Shown here one piece after another: positions 49,056 through 60,799 of a stretch of DNA of 64,000 bases. The notes beneath the pieces are model-generated. The model searched no databases. It was not told the DNA's origin and worked only from the letters and a program-made list of their open reading frames with translations. The position numbers and the translations under genes were made by a program. Origin of the DNA: Angiostrongylus vasorum (Eukaryota > Nematoda > Chromadorea > Rhabditida > Metastrongylidae); assembly GCA_018806985.1 (NCBI GenBank), contig JADANN010000026.1:496001-560000 (forward strand), read 5' to 3'. Position 1 is the first letter of the stretch; every line of letters starts with the position of its first letter.

Positions 49056-49565
49056 ATGACAACGTTAAAAGAATGTTGGTCTTGGGATCTAGCAATTGTG
49101 ACAAACTTCATGCTATCGGTGACCTTTTTCATAATTCTCCTGTTGTTCAGTAACTGTTTACACTTCTTCCACAGAAACTGTTTTCATTCCGAAAAACCTG
49201 GTGACCTTGAAGTTCAGCGCATGATGTTGGAATTAACTGATCAGCACGATGGATTCAATACTAATGATGAAGTTAGAATTTGCATTTTACCAAGATCTAG
49301 CTATTTGTAGAGTCTATAGACTACATAGTATGACGTTTAAACCTACTATTTCTTATAGGTTATTCCAGTGACAATAAGACTCGATTCTATCAATTCTGCT
49401 CTCTTACGCTGTGATCATTTGGAGAGAAAAAATCGAGCTCTCACTTCCAAATTTGGTGTCCAAGTTCGTAATATTGAAACTCGTCCGGGTAAAATGAGCG
49501 CCAATTACGTCTGCCTAGGCTCATATTTCTACTACATTATTTGCTCAAACTATCGGACAACGTGA
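49056..49565 (+). CDS. Candidate two-exon small membrane protein gene
   Basis: Exon 1 (49056-49271) and exon 2 (49359-49565) join in phase 0 across an 87-bp intron (gttaga donor, cttatag acceptor), giving about 140 residues. Residues 16-36 form one transmembrane helix (FMLSVTFFIILLLF). The second exon has a possible coiled-coil stretch (LDSINSALL..LERKNRAL). A polyadenylation signal aataaa lies at 49670-49675, about 105 bp after the stop. No family recognised. The start lies just after a decayed PLE. Could also be chance ORFs. Confidence 0.4.
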
Positions 49566-49569
49566 CGTG

Positions 49570-50685
49570 GTGAAATCAACCTGCGGTTCAAAGCAATTGA
49601 CGGAAAATTCATGTAACTAGAAGACATTTATGGGCTATGGAATCTTTTAAAATTTTGTTTCCTCTCTTAAATAAAGCGATTTCTACAAAACACAATAACT
49701 GCTGTCGTTTAAAAAAAATTTTTTTTGGGGGAAAAAAAACGCCCAAGAAAACGACTATGACCACAAACAATACTTTACACATGTGAGCCTCAGGAAAAGG
49801 TAATCACGGATTGTTGTAGTTGTTAAGAGGATGGGACATTTCCAGTGAGAAAACTACGATGGGGCAAGACCATTATTCCTTTTCAAAATTCAATTTCATC
49901 AACTAAGATGTTCTATCAATACGTGAGAACTCCATTACGTCGACGTAGCGGCAATGAGCGCAAAGATAATTAGGTTTGAAAATTTATGGTAGTGGATAGA
50001 TATGAGAGCCTCAAGTTCTCAACTGGTTACCACATTCCCGGGGAGTGCAGTTACAAATCATGTTTTTCAGAGACATCTGGTGCACCAGCTAGTGAGCGGC
50101 ACTACGGTCTGCTCTGTTGTAAGCACTCTAGAGCTTCACATGGAAGGATGGCGAGAGGTGCAAGTTCCTTTTACACGCAAGACCCACAAGAAATGTAAGA
50201 AAATTGAAACAGAAATTAATGTAATACCAAGCACGACAATTCCGTATCTCCTGGTTCGCTACTGGTGGTAACACCGATGAAAATCCTTGATCCTCTGCCC
50301 AAGGAGACAAGATATGGCGCCACCTAGACTAGCATCCAGGAAGGAACGACAACTGTAGTCTCTGGCTGTGAATCGCGCTCTCCTTGTGTCTACTTACAAT
50401 TCGGTGTTCACGTTATTGCAAAAGAAAGAGCTCTTGCAAAAGCAGAAGTGATGCGTAAGGAAAGGTGTCAGCTGCACAATCGTCCACACCTATGTCTTCC
50501 AACTGTCGGTTAGAAAGTACACAGGTGGATACTGGTATGAGAAAGATGTGGTCTAGCCCACGCCATCTCCTCAACACACTCGGGAGCAGGTGGCTACGTT
50601 TTGCAACGGCTGGTGATGACCAACTTCGGGACTGAAATTTAAGCTGAAGGGTGAATTATATGCAATGTGGATCTCGCAGAAACCC
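49570..50685. other. Intergenic, nothing recognised
   Basis: Only short unrelated ORFs. Confidence 0.3.
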
Positions 50686-50689
50686 ACCA

Positions 50690-53560
50690 TCACTTGTATT
50701 ACCTGTCGTCCCATTTATCGTCGAGTGACTCGAGCAGCCGCAAGCAAACCTTCCATTTCTCCCTATAGCGTGCAAGAGTAGCCCAGTGGCTTCTGCTCAG
50801 TCTAAGGGCTCATTCAGCACCATATCTTTATTCTAGGCTTTTCGTGAAAAACTCTGAGCATCGAATCGGTGGTCTTCTGAAACTACGTTTGACATACCGA
50901 GGAAACCAGTTACCAATGGTTCTGTCCATCGATTATTGTCGTTAATAAACAATGCGCACGCGGTCCATCTTATCTTCAACAGCTTGGCGCAGGGAACTGC
51001 ATCTTTGATTATTCGTCCCTGAAGTAGGTCAGAGCTTCGCTTCCCTTCCCTTACTTGCGTGATCCATGATACTCCCAGCATCGGCCTTTCGACTGCGCGT
51101 TCAATAATGCTGAGTGGTCTTTCATTCTGCTTATGCAGCAACCAGTTCCTGACGCATGCATTAAAGCAGAAAGTATCGTGGAGTCGCAAACGTAAGCACG
51201 GAGTCAAGTGTTCATTGTTCTCCTCACTACATCCTGGATGCTCTTGAAAGCTCCCCATACCGGTCGTTTCCTTCTGAGCAACTCTGGAGCTAAGTCGCTC
51301 ATCATGTTGAATTCTCGACCAAGATAGACGTAACTGGAGCATTCTAAGATATTCGTTCCGTTAAGCGTGAATGGTGCATACGAAACCAATCCGTTCCTTA
51401 TGATCATCGTTCTTGTGAGATTTAGCCGAAGACCAATCTTTCCACAGGCTTTAACAAAGTCGGCAAGCATTCGTTCCTCTTGGCTTATGTTTGGTGCTAT
51501 AAAAACGACGTCATCAGTAAAGCACAGATGGTGTAATTTCCGACCATTGGTTTTCACTCCCATGCTGTCCCATTCCAATTTTTTTTGAACAATGCTGTCC
51601 GTCGTCCTGTTTTTTCTGTCAATCCAGTTTAGGATGACTTGAGTGAAAGGTATGTAGACAACAGATAGTGAGCGGTTGGGCGATACTTGCAGATATCATA
51701 GAAGGCACCCCGTATTGAACAAAAGTTCGGTCTTGCTGGTCTTGCACTAAGTAGGAGCCTCGCATATGAGATGGGTAACGTCTGAAAATCCGAGCCAGTG
51801 CATTTATGAGGACCGTTCTATGAGTATTCAGATCTTATCTTGTCCAGATCCGGTGTTGTTCGATTTTTCACCGACGAATTAGCATGTCGGATTTCGGAAG
51901 CGAGAACCGGTGGTACGACATATTCATCCTCCTTTATTTCATATGAGAGAAGCAGAACGTGGCTACTGAACAGATCTGAATACTATTCGTGAATGATTTC
52001 CTCCATTGCCTTCCTGGACGCTGTAACTGTTTCGACTGGGCGTCGGAGTGCAGTAATCTTGGTTTTGTAAATGGTGAAGCTTCGATGGGTATTGCGAATG
52101 CTTTTTCCAGCATTTGCAGCTTCGACCATAAGTGCTGCTCTTCTCTCCTTAAGATCTTCTTTTATCGCCTGTCTGCACTGTTTTGCAAGTTCGGACGTCA
52201 GTTCGCGGTTGCCTGCAGCTCGTGCGATTCCACGCTTGCGTATCAGCTCGAGTGTTTCTGGAGACAGACGTCTCTTGTGACTTTCGAACTCTCAGCTTTC
52301 ATAGCGCTGACGTGAAGGTGTTGAATGGGTCGATAGTATTCTTCTTCGATGTGATTGAGAAAGGCATCTTCCTAACAGCGGACTAATGAGTTGAATAAGT
52401 CCCAGATTATGGTGTTTTTGGGATCTCGGTCCGATGCGTGTTGTTAGTTGTTTGAATGCATCGATGTTCACGGACAAACTCGTGTTGACGAGAACGCCGA
52501 CGCCACTGACTCCTCTGCCGTCGCATGTTCCGAGGAACAGTTCTTCTTCGGTGGCATAGTCGGCGTTGAATGGGTGGCGTCGTGTCGTCTCGGCCAGGCT
52601 GATGACGTCATAAGTTATCCTTCTTGCTTGCATGATCAAGCCTTCTATCGAGGAGTCGGATGCAAATGTGCGTGCATTGTATGTACAGATCGTCACCTTA
52701 GTTCTTTGCGATCTAGTCAGCTTAGAATAGCCCTGAGATTTTAGCATCCTCTCCGCACTCGTCCTCTCAATTCTGCCAAATTAGGCGCTCTTTCGGGATC
52801 AGGGGAATGAGGCCCGTTTCTTTCAATGTCTTTAGCTTTTTTTGATACTTACATATACCTTGCTGGGCTCTGATTATGGGGGTTGTGTATACTAATGGGT
52901 ACCTTGACAGTCTCTCCCACAGTTGACGTATAGTCTATTTCTTTGGCGTGATTCTAACCGCCTCCCATATACTTCCGTCAGTTGTTTGCAGGCTTTTGGC
53001 AGAATGGACTTACAGAATACAGTCCGCGTAAACAAGAACACAACTATGCACGCATGGATGAATACGCCTTAGTATATACAGAAGGTATATGCAAAATAGG
53101 GAGCGTGAAGTCGGAGGCACCCTGCAACACACACGTGGAATAGACCCACGCGTCCATGGCCCACCAAGCCTTCCATCCATCCGGGGTCGGCAAATTGGTA
53201 CCAGGCTTGTCTGGGAGGATAGCAGCACTGGCTCGATACATCGGTAGGCCACCGCGAGTCGTTGTAAAGGCCAGATATGCATTCAATCACCTCCAAACGA
53301 TGCTTAATGAAGTCGAATGCATGGCCCACCTCCTCTGGACTGATCAACGCCGACAGCTTTATCCTTTTTTTATTTGTATTCAAAATCGGCGCAGCAGAAA
53401 CAGAAAGTCCATCCGCCGGATCCAGCTGCTTCTCAGGGAAGCGAAGGCCGCCTTTGGTCCGCGATAAACCCTCTATCCGACATCTGCGGACACGCCACGT
53501 TGCCTCCTGACTAACCGGCAAGAAATCCCTCTATAAGGGAAGTCCGTGGGAAACCCACCA
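50690..53560 (-). mobile_element. RTE family I LINE copy 2, 5' end to 3' end with internal loss
   Basis: The 5' segment (53560-52760) is split by a SINE-B. The endonuclease N-terminal half lies at 52747-52440 ([48 protein letters not shown]). The frame then jumps to the linker at about 52430, so the C-terminal half of the endonuclease is deleted. The RT runs 52300-51200 with the box FTDD (from FADD), and the C-terminus ends at 50833. Dead copy. Confidence 0.85.
53110..53378 (+). mobile_element. SINE-B copy inserted in RTE 5' region
   Basis: Body (gccaccgcgagtcgttgtaa) and tail (gacagctttatcctttttt) are well preserved. The flanking RTE sequence continues on both sides, with caaaat repeated at the edges (near 53092 and 53389) as a possible short target duplication. 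Confidence 0.8.
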
Positions 53561-54415
53561 TATGGATCCAAAGCCGAAACAACTACAACTACAACTCTGT
53601 TCCATCCACCAGGAATAAAAAATCAAACTCGAGACATGTTATAAGCGGTTACTGAGGACAACTTTGTGAGAAGGTAGTCTATCGAGGAACTTGTTCTGAA
53701 AATGAAAATCACTATGGAATTCGTTCTTGTTGCTCTAAAACGTTTTATTAGACTCGATATTATCGATGAGATCTCTTGAACATGCAAATCACAAGTTTGG
53801 AACAACCCATAAAAATTTGCGTAAGGAAGACCAGTGGAAAACTAACAGCAGAGGTAGTGAATGTGAATTATTTAGGCAATACATACAGCGAGTAAAAACG
53901 ATGAGGAGAAATGTGTAAGACTAAGCAGCTACTCAAAGGACCGAAAGTTTCGAACGGCTTCGGGAACAAATCATCGAAAAATTCAGTAATAAATAGTGAT
54001 ATGAACAGTATAAAGATATGAAAGAATGTAAAGCATTAGGACGACAATAAGATAAACTATCGTGATTCAGAAAAACAAGAGATTAAAACAATTTTTAAAA
54101 AAATCAAAGAAAAACACTGGTTAAGACTGAAGCGGAATCATGTCTGAAGATGTCCTCCTCAGGAAATTATATCACGTGACTAGCTAGACCTACAAAATTT
54201 TCGTGTCAGTAAACTTTCGACTTAAAAAATCCTGCGCTTAGTTCCCAAAACATGGACAGGTGTGACACCTAGATATTTTACAACCAGAAGAAATCAATTA
54301 ACAATCATTTTCCCGTAAGATTCGAGACGCTTTACCCATTTCTTTTTCACAAACCACGCAATCATTTCAGGAGAATTTGGATCGCAAATACCGGTATACC
54401 TAAAACATCAGCGAT
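53561..54415. other. Downstream flank of MGAT1-like gene, nothing recognised
   Basis: AT-rich; no further coding exon needed or seen. Confidence 0.4.
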
Positions 54416-54428
54416 GACTCCAAACAAA

Positions 54429-54580
54429 ACGAAGGACCCGCATGGTGTAGTGGTGAACGCGTTACTCCCCGGAAAGGACAATAGCGCGTTCGTTCCCCAC
54501 CATAGGCACCCTTCGTTGAAGTTATATTTCGCAATATACCCTGCCATCAAAAAGAGAAGGCAGTAAGTAAGAAGGTTAAA
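54429..54580 (+). mobile_element. SINE-D copy, complete (152 bp), in the 3' flank of the MGAT1-like gene
   Basis: Perfect 12-bp target duplication actccaaacaaa at 54417-54428 and 54581-54592. Head: A box tggtgtagtggtgaacgcg, B-box-like gcgcgttcgttcccc. Starts 43 bp from the MGAT1 stop codon, antisense to the gene, probably within its 3' UTR. It defines the minimal SINE-D unit. Confidence 0.88.
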
Positions 54581-54623
54581 ACTCCAAACAAACTTCAAAG
54601 AATACGTTTTGACACTGACAAAC

Positions 54624-57600
54624 TTACATTTTCGAATTACAAAAGACCTTCGCAAATTCAAGGTACCGAAGCTGGAAATCACGAATTGGGTCGTACTGAT
54701 AGGATTCGAAATTTGTCACATTAAGATCACTGGGCACAAGGAATATACGACAATTTTTAAACATCAAAGAAACAATGCCATAATATGCTGTGCGTTGCAT
54801 TCCACCCTAAAATCAGTCAGACATAGAGTCATATATTAACAGGTAATTGGACACTGGACTATGGATTTGAAACCAAACGTACACGAATGTCAACCATAAT
54901 ACCGAACTGCTGGCCAAGAATAAACCACTCTTTTGTTGATGAAAACATCACCCTGTAAATAAGCTTCTTTTTTCTTTTTTTTCGGCCTAAAGTGTAAAGT
55001 ATGAAATATAGAACGCGGGCGAGGCAATTAGTGCAATCATATACGCACAGTCGTCGGTTTGGCTGCCTTCTGGCCAACTAATACTTCCTTCCCTCCGGGA
55101 TCGGCAAAATGTTATATGAGTTGTCCAGTAAAACCTCCTTCATGAGCACAAAGGCGAGTGATTTGTGAAAACATGGGAAGGCCCTGGTACTTGCCCAGAT
55201 TTTCAGGAAGAAAGACGAGTACTATTCAATGATATTCACAATGAACAGAATACCCTTAAGTGACTGTGTAAACCACACGCAAAATCCGAAAACCGCCATG
55301 GATAATAGGTGCAAAACAATGAACCCAATTAAAAAGTCCTGGAATTCGTGCAATATGCTATTTCAGAAGCGCACGAAACGCAGTTGCCGGAGGCGCCCTG
55401 CAGTACACATGGGACGATCCCCGCTTCCCGCGGTCGGCAAATTGGTAGCAGAATTGACTAAGAGGATAGCAGCACTGGCTCGATACATCGGCACGCCACC
55501 GCGAGTCAGTGTGAAGGTTAGATATACACTCAATCACCTCCAACGATACTTAACGAAGTCGAATAAATGGCGCAACCCTCAACGATAGATCAGTGCTGAA
55601 AGCTTTATCCTTTTATCTTTTAAGTGGTTTCAGGTGGCATAAAAACTATATCAAGCTTTTCTATTGCTAATGATAGTTCCTACCTAACTTGCAGCCGTAT
55701 GATAGACAAAGCTTTCAAGCCACAACAGATGAAACAACGAAGCTTACTATTCCGTGAAAGCAACTTTGTTAAATAGAACTAATCGTATAAGTAGTGCACA
55801 TGTTTACAACAAATTAAACAGCTCCTGATTTACAGAATACAGGTATGATAATTGGTGATGTTTACTGTACGAAGCAATAGTATGACGAATCACCGCAGTC
55901 TTTACTACCAAAGACGCGGAAGCCAATTCCCATAAAAGTTTAGACACACCTGTATGATATGGATGGATCGAAATACGTAGAATTGACTGCCGCAAATTCT
56001 ACGACCTGGCTATTGCGTAAGGTTTCCTGGAGTTCTCTATCATAATTCTTTTTAAGCATGTTTTCATATGGCAATAGTGAGAAGTCAACGGGAGTGGAAG
56101 ATACGGCGATATTCGACAAAAACGCTTTGTATAAACCACCACTTGATCCTTTTCCAGCAAGCTTCATATTGTGAGCGGTGCGCGATATTTCTGGGCGAAG
56201 GCAACTGCGACTAGCACGAACCTTGAAAAATATCCCTTCACTATTAGTCTCTAGAAGAGCGCTATTAACCTACATAACTCCCTCTCCTCTTACAACATGA
56301 AAATTTTTTTTCAGCAGAAATCTAAACCGATATATGCTTCCAAAGCTTGGCAGAAGATAGTTGTATAGTTCTAGATTGTCAGACCCAGACAGAAAAGCGA
56401 GCAAAGGTAACTGTTTACATCTGTAATTACCGACGATAAACAAAAGAGCAATCGACATTCCTAAAGATGCATAAAAGAACCATCGCCCAAATGACGATAT
56501 CCAGAAGTCCACAATCCATATGAGATCATTTAGTGGCGAACCATGAGTATTGTAACACAAATGAGATTCTTGAATTGGATTATTAATCGCCTAGCACTGC
56601 TCACTTCTTTAGTTCTCATCCAGTCATCCCAATAGATACTCGGGAATTTTGGTGAAAGCTCCATCCACAGCTCTCTCGTGAGCATCCAGCCTATGAAAAG
56701 ATAAAAAAGAAACGAAATAAAAAAAGATACGACTAAGCGCAAATAGAAAGTAAAGATGATATTAACCTAAGCCAGGAAAGAAGTCAGTTCGCCAAATTTT
56801 TGCAGTAGATTCTCTGTTAACCAAGGATGGTAGACCATTATCATTCCACGCAGAAACGCACCTTTAAAAAAGCACAATAAAATTGCACTTATATTTCTAG
56901 TAATAGCAACAGAAACCGTTTTCAGTCAGATTAAATAACAGCAAAAAGATTGCACCACACCATCAAGCTTGATCATACCACACAGTTGGATCCGCGGCTA
57001 GTACTTGCTTTCCCCATTCGAAATACGAAAAGAAATCGTTCGCAATATCCAAGTCATCTAGATGTTTTTGTATTTCCACAAGGAGCAAACGTCAGCAACA
57101 AGGTGAAAAACCCACGTCTACCTTCGGTAATAATGACGAAATCATACGTTGTTTCATTGAACAGTTTGTTAAGTGCCCAGTGATAATGTTGGGCAATATA
57201 GGCGTAGTTTTTACTACGTGGACGCGGCTCATCATCACCTTTGTGCTGGAAGAATTCTACTGCTTAATTTCGAACATTTTTCAAAGTATCGAAACCTTGA
57301 TCGATCGACTACCGATTTTTAAGTGCAGCACAACAGGATAACGTTCTACTTCGACTGAATAACTTTTGTTTTCAATGAAGATTTAAGAAGCATAAGCGAA
57401 GGTAGGAGGTAATAAATTACGATTGACTCACCTGCATATACGAGATATTTCGATAATTCCTGGCGAAAAATTGCGCAACTCGAGACACCGAGAGGTTTGA
57501 TCCATCTTGACTGATAATAATGGGGAATTTTCTTGATGATGGACGAAGCCTGCAAATGAAATTCTTCTTCATTGTTCACTACTTCAAGGTTAGATCTCGT

Positions 57601-58298
57601 TAACTAGACATTTTCCAGATATAACGTGAAGACTTGTAAACGACACAAAGCATTTTGTGGTTCCAAGAAATTATAAACTTACTCTCTGTCATAAAAAAAA
57701 CGTATTAAGTCTGTAAAACTTGTACACAATGTGAAAGTAACCTCTTAACGGTTTACCGGCTCATCGTGGCTGGGAGGTGTTCTCGGCCGGATGTCGGGCT
57801 GTCATGCACAGCTGGGACATTCCCCACCCCCCGACAGAGTCTCTCACGTTGGGAAGGATTCCGGGGTTTCCAGAAGAAGCCCAGTTAGGAGTAAACCAGT
57901 ACCAAGATCCACCAACGTTCTGGTATCAAACTAGTCGCACGGTGGCAAATCTCCCTCTGATCCACAAGGGTGGCAGTACCTGTGATGGTCACGACCTTGC
58001 GCAGAGTTTGGCCAAGCTGACCTCGAGACTACAGGGGACCACAATGGATAAACCATCAAAACTCCGAAGAAACGGAATTATGCTCGGGCCCACACAACCA
58101 GTGAAGACGGCCCATCCAAGTATTAAAGTAAGTAATATGAAAGTTATGACACCACAGCCGTGTTATGTGTCAGCTGAAATGTTAAGCACATTATTTGACG
58201 AGTTTCGAGATCGGTAAACATACCGAACTAATTGTTCTAAATGATTTCGCAACGCTTTGTCCCTCTTCGCTGACATCACAAGAACAGCAGAAACGAAA
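54624..58298 (-). CDS. MGAT1: Alpha-1,3-mannosyl-glycoprotein 2-beta-N-acetylglucosaminyltransferase (GnT-I), catalytic exons
   Basis: A GT13-family Golgi enzyme that adds the first GlcNAc to Man5 N-glycans and opens complex-type processing. Exons in transcript order: 58298-58224, 57549-57432, 57245-57122, 57057-56979, 56861-56767, 56690-56605, 56221-55950, 54952-54883, 54806-54624 (stop TAA). All eight junctions are phase-consistent. Diagnostic blocks: VLVMSAKR, KFPIIISQDG, IAQHYHWAL, the metal-binding EDDLD split across an intron, WCVSAWNDNG, WRTDFFPGLGWM, YWDDWMR, CLRPEISRT, and RTAYYGIVS near the C-terminus. About 365 residues are covered; vertebrate GnT-I is about 445. The upstream edge of the first listed exon is uncertain (58298 or 58319). 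No stop or frameshift is seen. SINEs occupy introns at 54953-55949 and 57550-58223. C. elegans has three such genes (gly-12, gly-13, gly-14); which one this matches is unclear. Confidence 0.93.
55375..55620 (+). mobile_element. SINE-B copy in MGAT1 intron
   Basis: Antisense to the gene. Head cagttgccggaggcgccctg, body gctcgatacatcggcacgcc, tail gaaagctttatccttttatc. Confidence 0.8.
57739..58133 (+). mobile_element. SINE-A copy 4 in MGAT1 intron
   Basis: Target duplication of 11 bp with one mismatch: aatgtgaaagt (57728-57738), aatatgaaagt (58134-58144). Full-length, antisense to the gene, tail cccatccaagtattaaagta. Confidence 0.85.
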
Positions 58299-58473
58299 CT
58301 ACCACCGTCCCTCGCATCACTGTGATCCAGCTATAAAACTTCTTACAGTCAGCAGAAATAACAAACAACAAAACGAGTTACACTGAGTGTAACATTTATC
58401 GTACTGGATGATATAAGATGCATCTAATCACTCGAACTGCAAAGAAGTGAAATTTTAAAGAGTAACGCTCAAA

Positions 58474-58753
58474 AACAGGCGCATATGGCGAAGTGGTAGG
58501 AGGCGCCCAGCAATACACATGGGATCGATTCCCGCGTTTCTGGCCCACCAAGCCTTCCATCCATCCAGGGTCGGCAAATTGCTACCAGACTTGTCTGGGA
58601 GGAATAGCAGCATTGGCTGGATACATCAGTGGGCCACCGCGAGTCATTGTAAAGGCCAGATATGCATTCAATCACCTCCAACGATGTTCAGTGAAGTCGA
58701 ATGCACGGCGCATCCGTAAGGGATTGACCAACGCTGACAGCTTTATCCTTTTA
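58474..58753 (+). mobile_element. SINE-B copy, complete (280 bp), with 11-bp target duplication
   Basis: Perfect duplication taacgctcaaa at 58463-58473 and 58754-58764. tRNA-like head: tggcgaagtggtaggaggcg (A box) and gggatcgattccc (B box). Tail gacagctttatccttt. This copy defines SINE-B as tRNA-derived. It lies upstream of the first MGAT1 catalytic exon. Confidence 0.9.
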
Positions 58754-59194
58754 TAACGCTCAAATAACGAACACCAGGATACCACACCACCAGCAAACAG
58801 CTGCAAAATCGAATTAGAAGAGTACAAAACTGATATGACCTCTCTACCACGGGAGAATGTATGCAAAGATAAATTGAACTTAAGGAATAACCCAAGTGGA
58901 GACACCACTTTAACCCGAACAGGAAATATGCAATTTCTATCGATATTCGCCTTCAAGACCTTTTATCGCCTCTAAGACCTTTTACAATTTGTGGTGCATA
59001 ATGCCGCTTAAACCACATGTTCAGTAAGTATTTCCCAACACAGTAAAGCTTTTTATTAGCACATGCCATGCATTAATATGGAAAGACATGGAAGGTTGAA
59101 TTAGCTAACCTAGCACTCACATAATCCCATACAGCGTTTCATAAAGAATCTTTTCCCGAAAACATGGATAGTACAGCATGTCAATGTCCAACAA

Positions 59195-59475
59195 AGGATA
59201 AAGGATAAAGCTGTCGGCGTTGATCAGTCCCGGAGGGGATGCGCCATGCATTCGACTTCACTAGGCATCGTTGGAAGGGGACTGAATGCACATCTGGCCT
59301 TCACAACGACTCGCGGTGGCCTACCGATGTATCGAGCTAATGCTGCTACCCTCCCAGACAAGTCTGGTACCAACCTACTGAACCCGTAGAGTTGGAAAGC
59401 TTGGTGAGCTTTAGGCGCGTACATCGATCCCATATGTGTATTGTAGGGCGCCTCTGACCACTGCGCTACAAGCAT
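59195..59475 (-). mobile_element. SINE-B copy with tRNA-like head
   Basis: Minus strand head gtagcgcagtggtcagaggc (A box) and gggatcgatgtac (B box); tail (tttatcc)2. Lies just beyond the putative first exon of the MGAT1-like gene. Confidence 0.82.
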
Positions 59476-59558
59476 CCATAATGTCTAGCAGTAGGAAATA
59501 AACGAAGGTTGACATATTTGGAGGAAAATAACGATGGAAAGAGTATCATAAAACATAC

Positions 59559-59759
59559 TGACACCTCCACTTCTGTTAGCGTAGGACCACTTATATCACT
59601 AGGGATGTGATCCTGGACACATATTGGACGTAGAAAGCAGAGAAAATATGGGTATGAGTAAATAAAAACAACAATAACGGGTACAAGACAGATTATTCCC
59701 TTCAACTTGCAACGATGCATAACGGGGTTTAGAATATGGCGACGAAATTTGAAAAACAT
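59559..59759 (-). CDS. MGAT1: Probable first exon of the MGAT1-like gene (signal anchor)
   Basis: The ATG at 59757-59759 opens 67 codons: a basic cytosolic tail (FKFRRHILN, HRCKLK), then a hydrophobic anchor (GIICLVPVIVVFIYSYPYF), then a short stem ending at a gtatgt donor. This is the type II topology expected for a Golgi glycosyltransferase. A tgtattttag acceptor 24 bp upstream (at 59784) could be a spliced-leader site. The exon ends in phase 0, while the next catalytic exon needs two leftover bases, so at least one small exon between 58.3 and 59.5 kb is not identified. Linkage to the gene is inferred. Confidence 0.5.
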
Positions 59760-59786
59760 TTCCACCAGCGTCCTGACCTGACCCTA

Positions 59787-60490
59787 AAATACATGTCGTT
59801 TACGACGCGGAGATTGTTCCATCGATGAATGTGGTCCGCCAGGAAATGCAACCAAGATAAGGTCTAATGAACGACGGAGAGAAACCAAGACTCTGCAACA
59901 TAGCAGGGGAACTCACTACAATTCCTACAACAAATTATGACGAAACAGACGTCAGAAATCGAAGGATACGGAGTGGAGTGGGTTTCTAAAACGACCCATC
60001 GTAACGGGAAAAACTAACGATATGGATGAATAACGAGCACACGACCTCCTTACTATGTGAACACCGAGGCAATGGAAATATAGCCCAGAAACAGCGGTTA
60101 TCGATTGGAGCACGTTTCCTTGCGTATCAGGTCACAATTACACACGGGTCGCTCTGACGAACATCATTAGTTCGTCTTAAACAGGTTTTTTTATCTCTAG
60201 TTTTAACGAGTTCTCAACAAAGGCGTCTTTAAGAGAACGTCTAATGCGGTATCCTTTCGGTGTATTTCTTCGGTGAGTTGGGGATTGTATATGAGATGTC
60301 GGTATTTCGAAAACTGGTTGCGTATTTACAGCGTTTCAGGGGTTCTAATGAGGTGAATGAAGGGTGGTGCTGTCTGGTGTTTACAGGAAAGGAGTGAAAC
60401 ATGAAGTTATACGTATCACGACTAAAACCCCCTTATTTATGCGAAAACATGTTCTCCATCTAATATAAACTGGATTCTTTTGTATTTGTA
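59787..60490. other. Upstream flank of MGAT1-like gene
   Basis: No gene or repeat family member. Contains the likely promoter region of the MGAT1-like gene, but no motif can be assigned. Confidence 0.35.
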
Positions 60491-60494
60491 GGTC

Positions 60495-60775
60495 TATATC
60501 CACTTAACACTTGAACGGCCCGTCCTCACTGGTTGTGCGGGCCCAGTATAATCACCATTTTTCGGAGATTTGCTAGTTAATCTATTGTAGTTCCCTGGAA
60601 TCCCGATATCAACCTGTCCAAAGTCTGCCCCAAGTCGTCACCACCAGAGGCAGTCGCAGCCCTTGTGGATCAGAGGGAAATTTGCCATCATGCGACTTTG
60701 GTACCAGGACGGTGGTGGACTCTGGTATTGGTTTACTCTTAGCTAGGCTTCCTAGTGAAAACGCCGGGCTCCTTC
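60495..60775 (-). mobile_element. SINE-A copy 5, left arm of palindrome
   Basis: Minus sense, tail at the low end (cacttgaacggcccgtcctc). Stops at gggctccttcttcttcttct, about the middle of the family unit. Confidence 0.8.
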
Positions 60776-60799
60776 TTCTTCTTCTTGTCTTTATTCACG

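Noticed and set aside
53069..53521. 150-codon minus-strand ORF
   Set aside because: It runs antisense through a SINE-B insertion into RTE 5' sequence; no conserved protein.
54440..54510. Second tRNA-like sequence
   Set aside because: Head of SINE-D, repeated in several copies; not a cloverleaf gene.
55804..55995. Minus-strand ORF next to the MGAT1 exon, considered as a following exon
   Set aside because: The gtgtgt donor at 55944-55949 ends the exon, and the true next exon (54952-54883) restores the family sequence in phase.
56270..56560. Hydrophobic 96-codon minus-strand ORF
   Set aside because: It falls in the 383-bp MGAT1 intron; the family sequence continues directly from 56605 to 56221.
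58480..58545. tRNA-like sequence with A and B boxes, considered as a tRNA gene
   Set aside because: The boxes are the head of SINE-B; there is no intact acceptor stem and the unit is repeated with a retroposon tail and target duplications.
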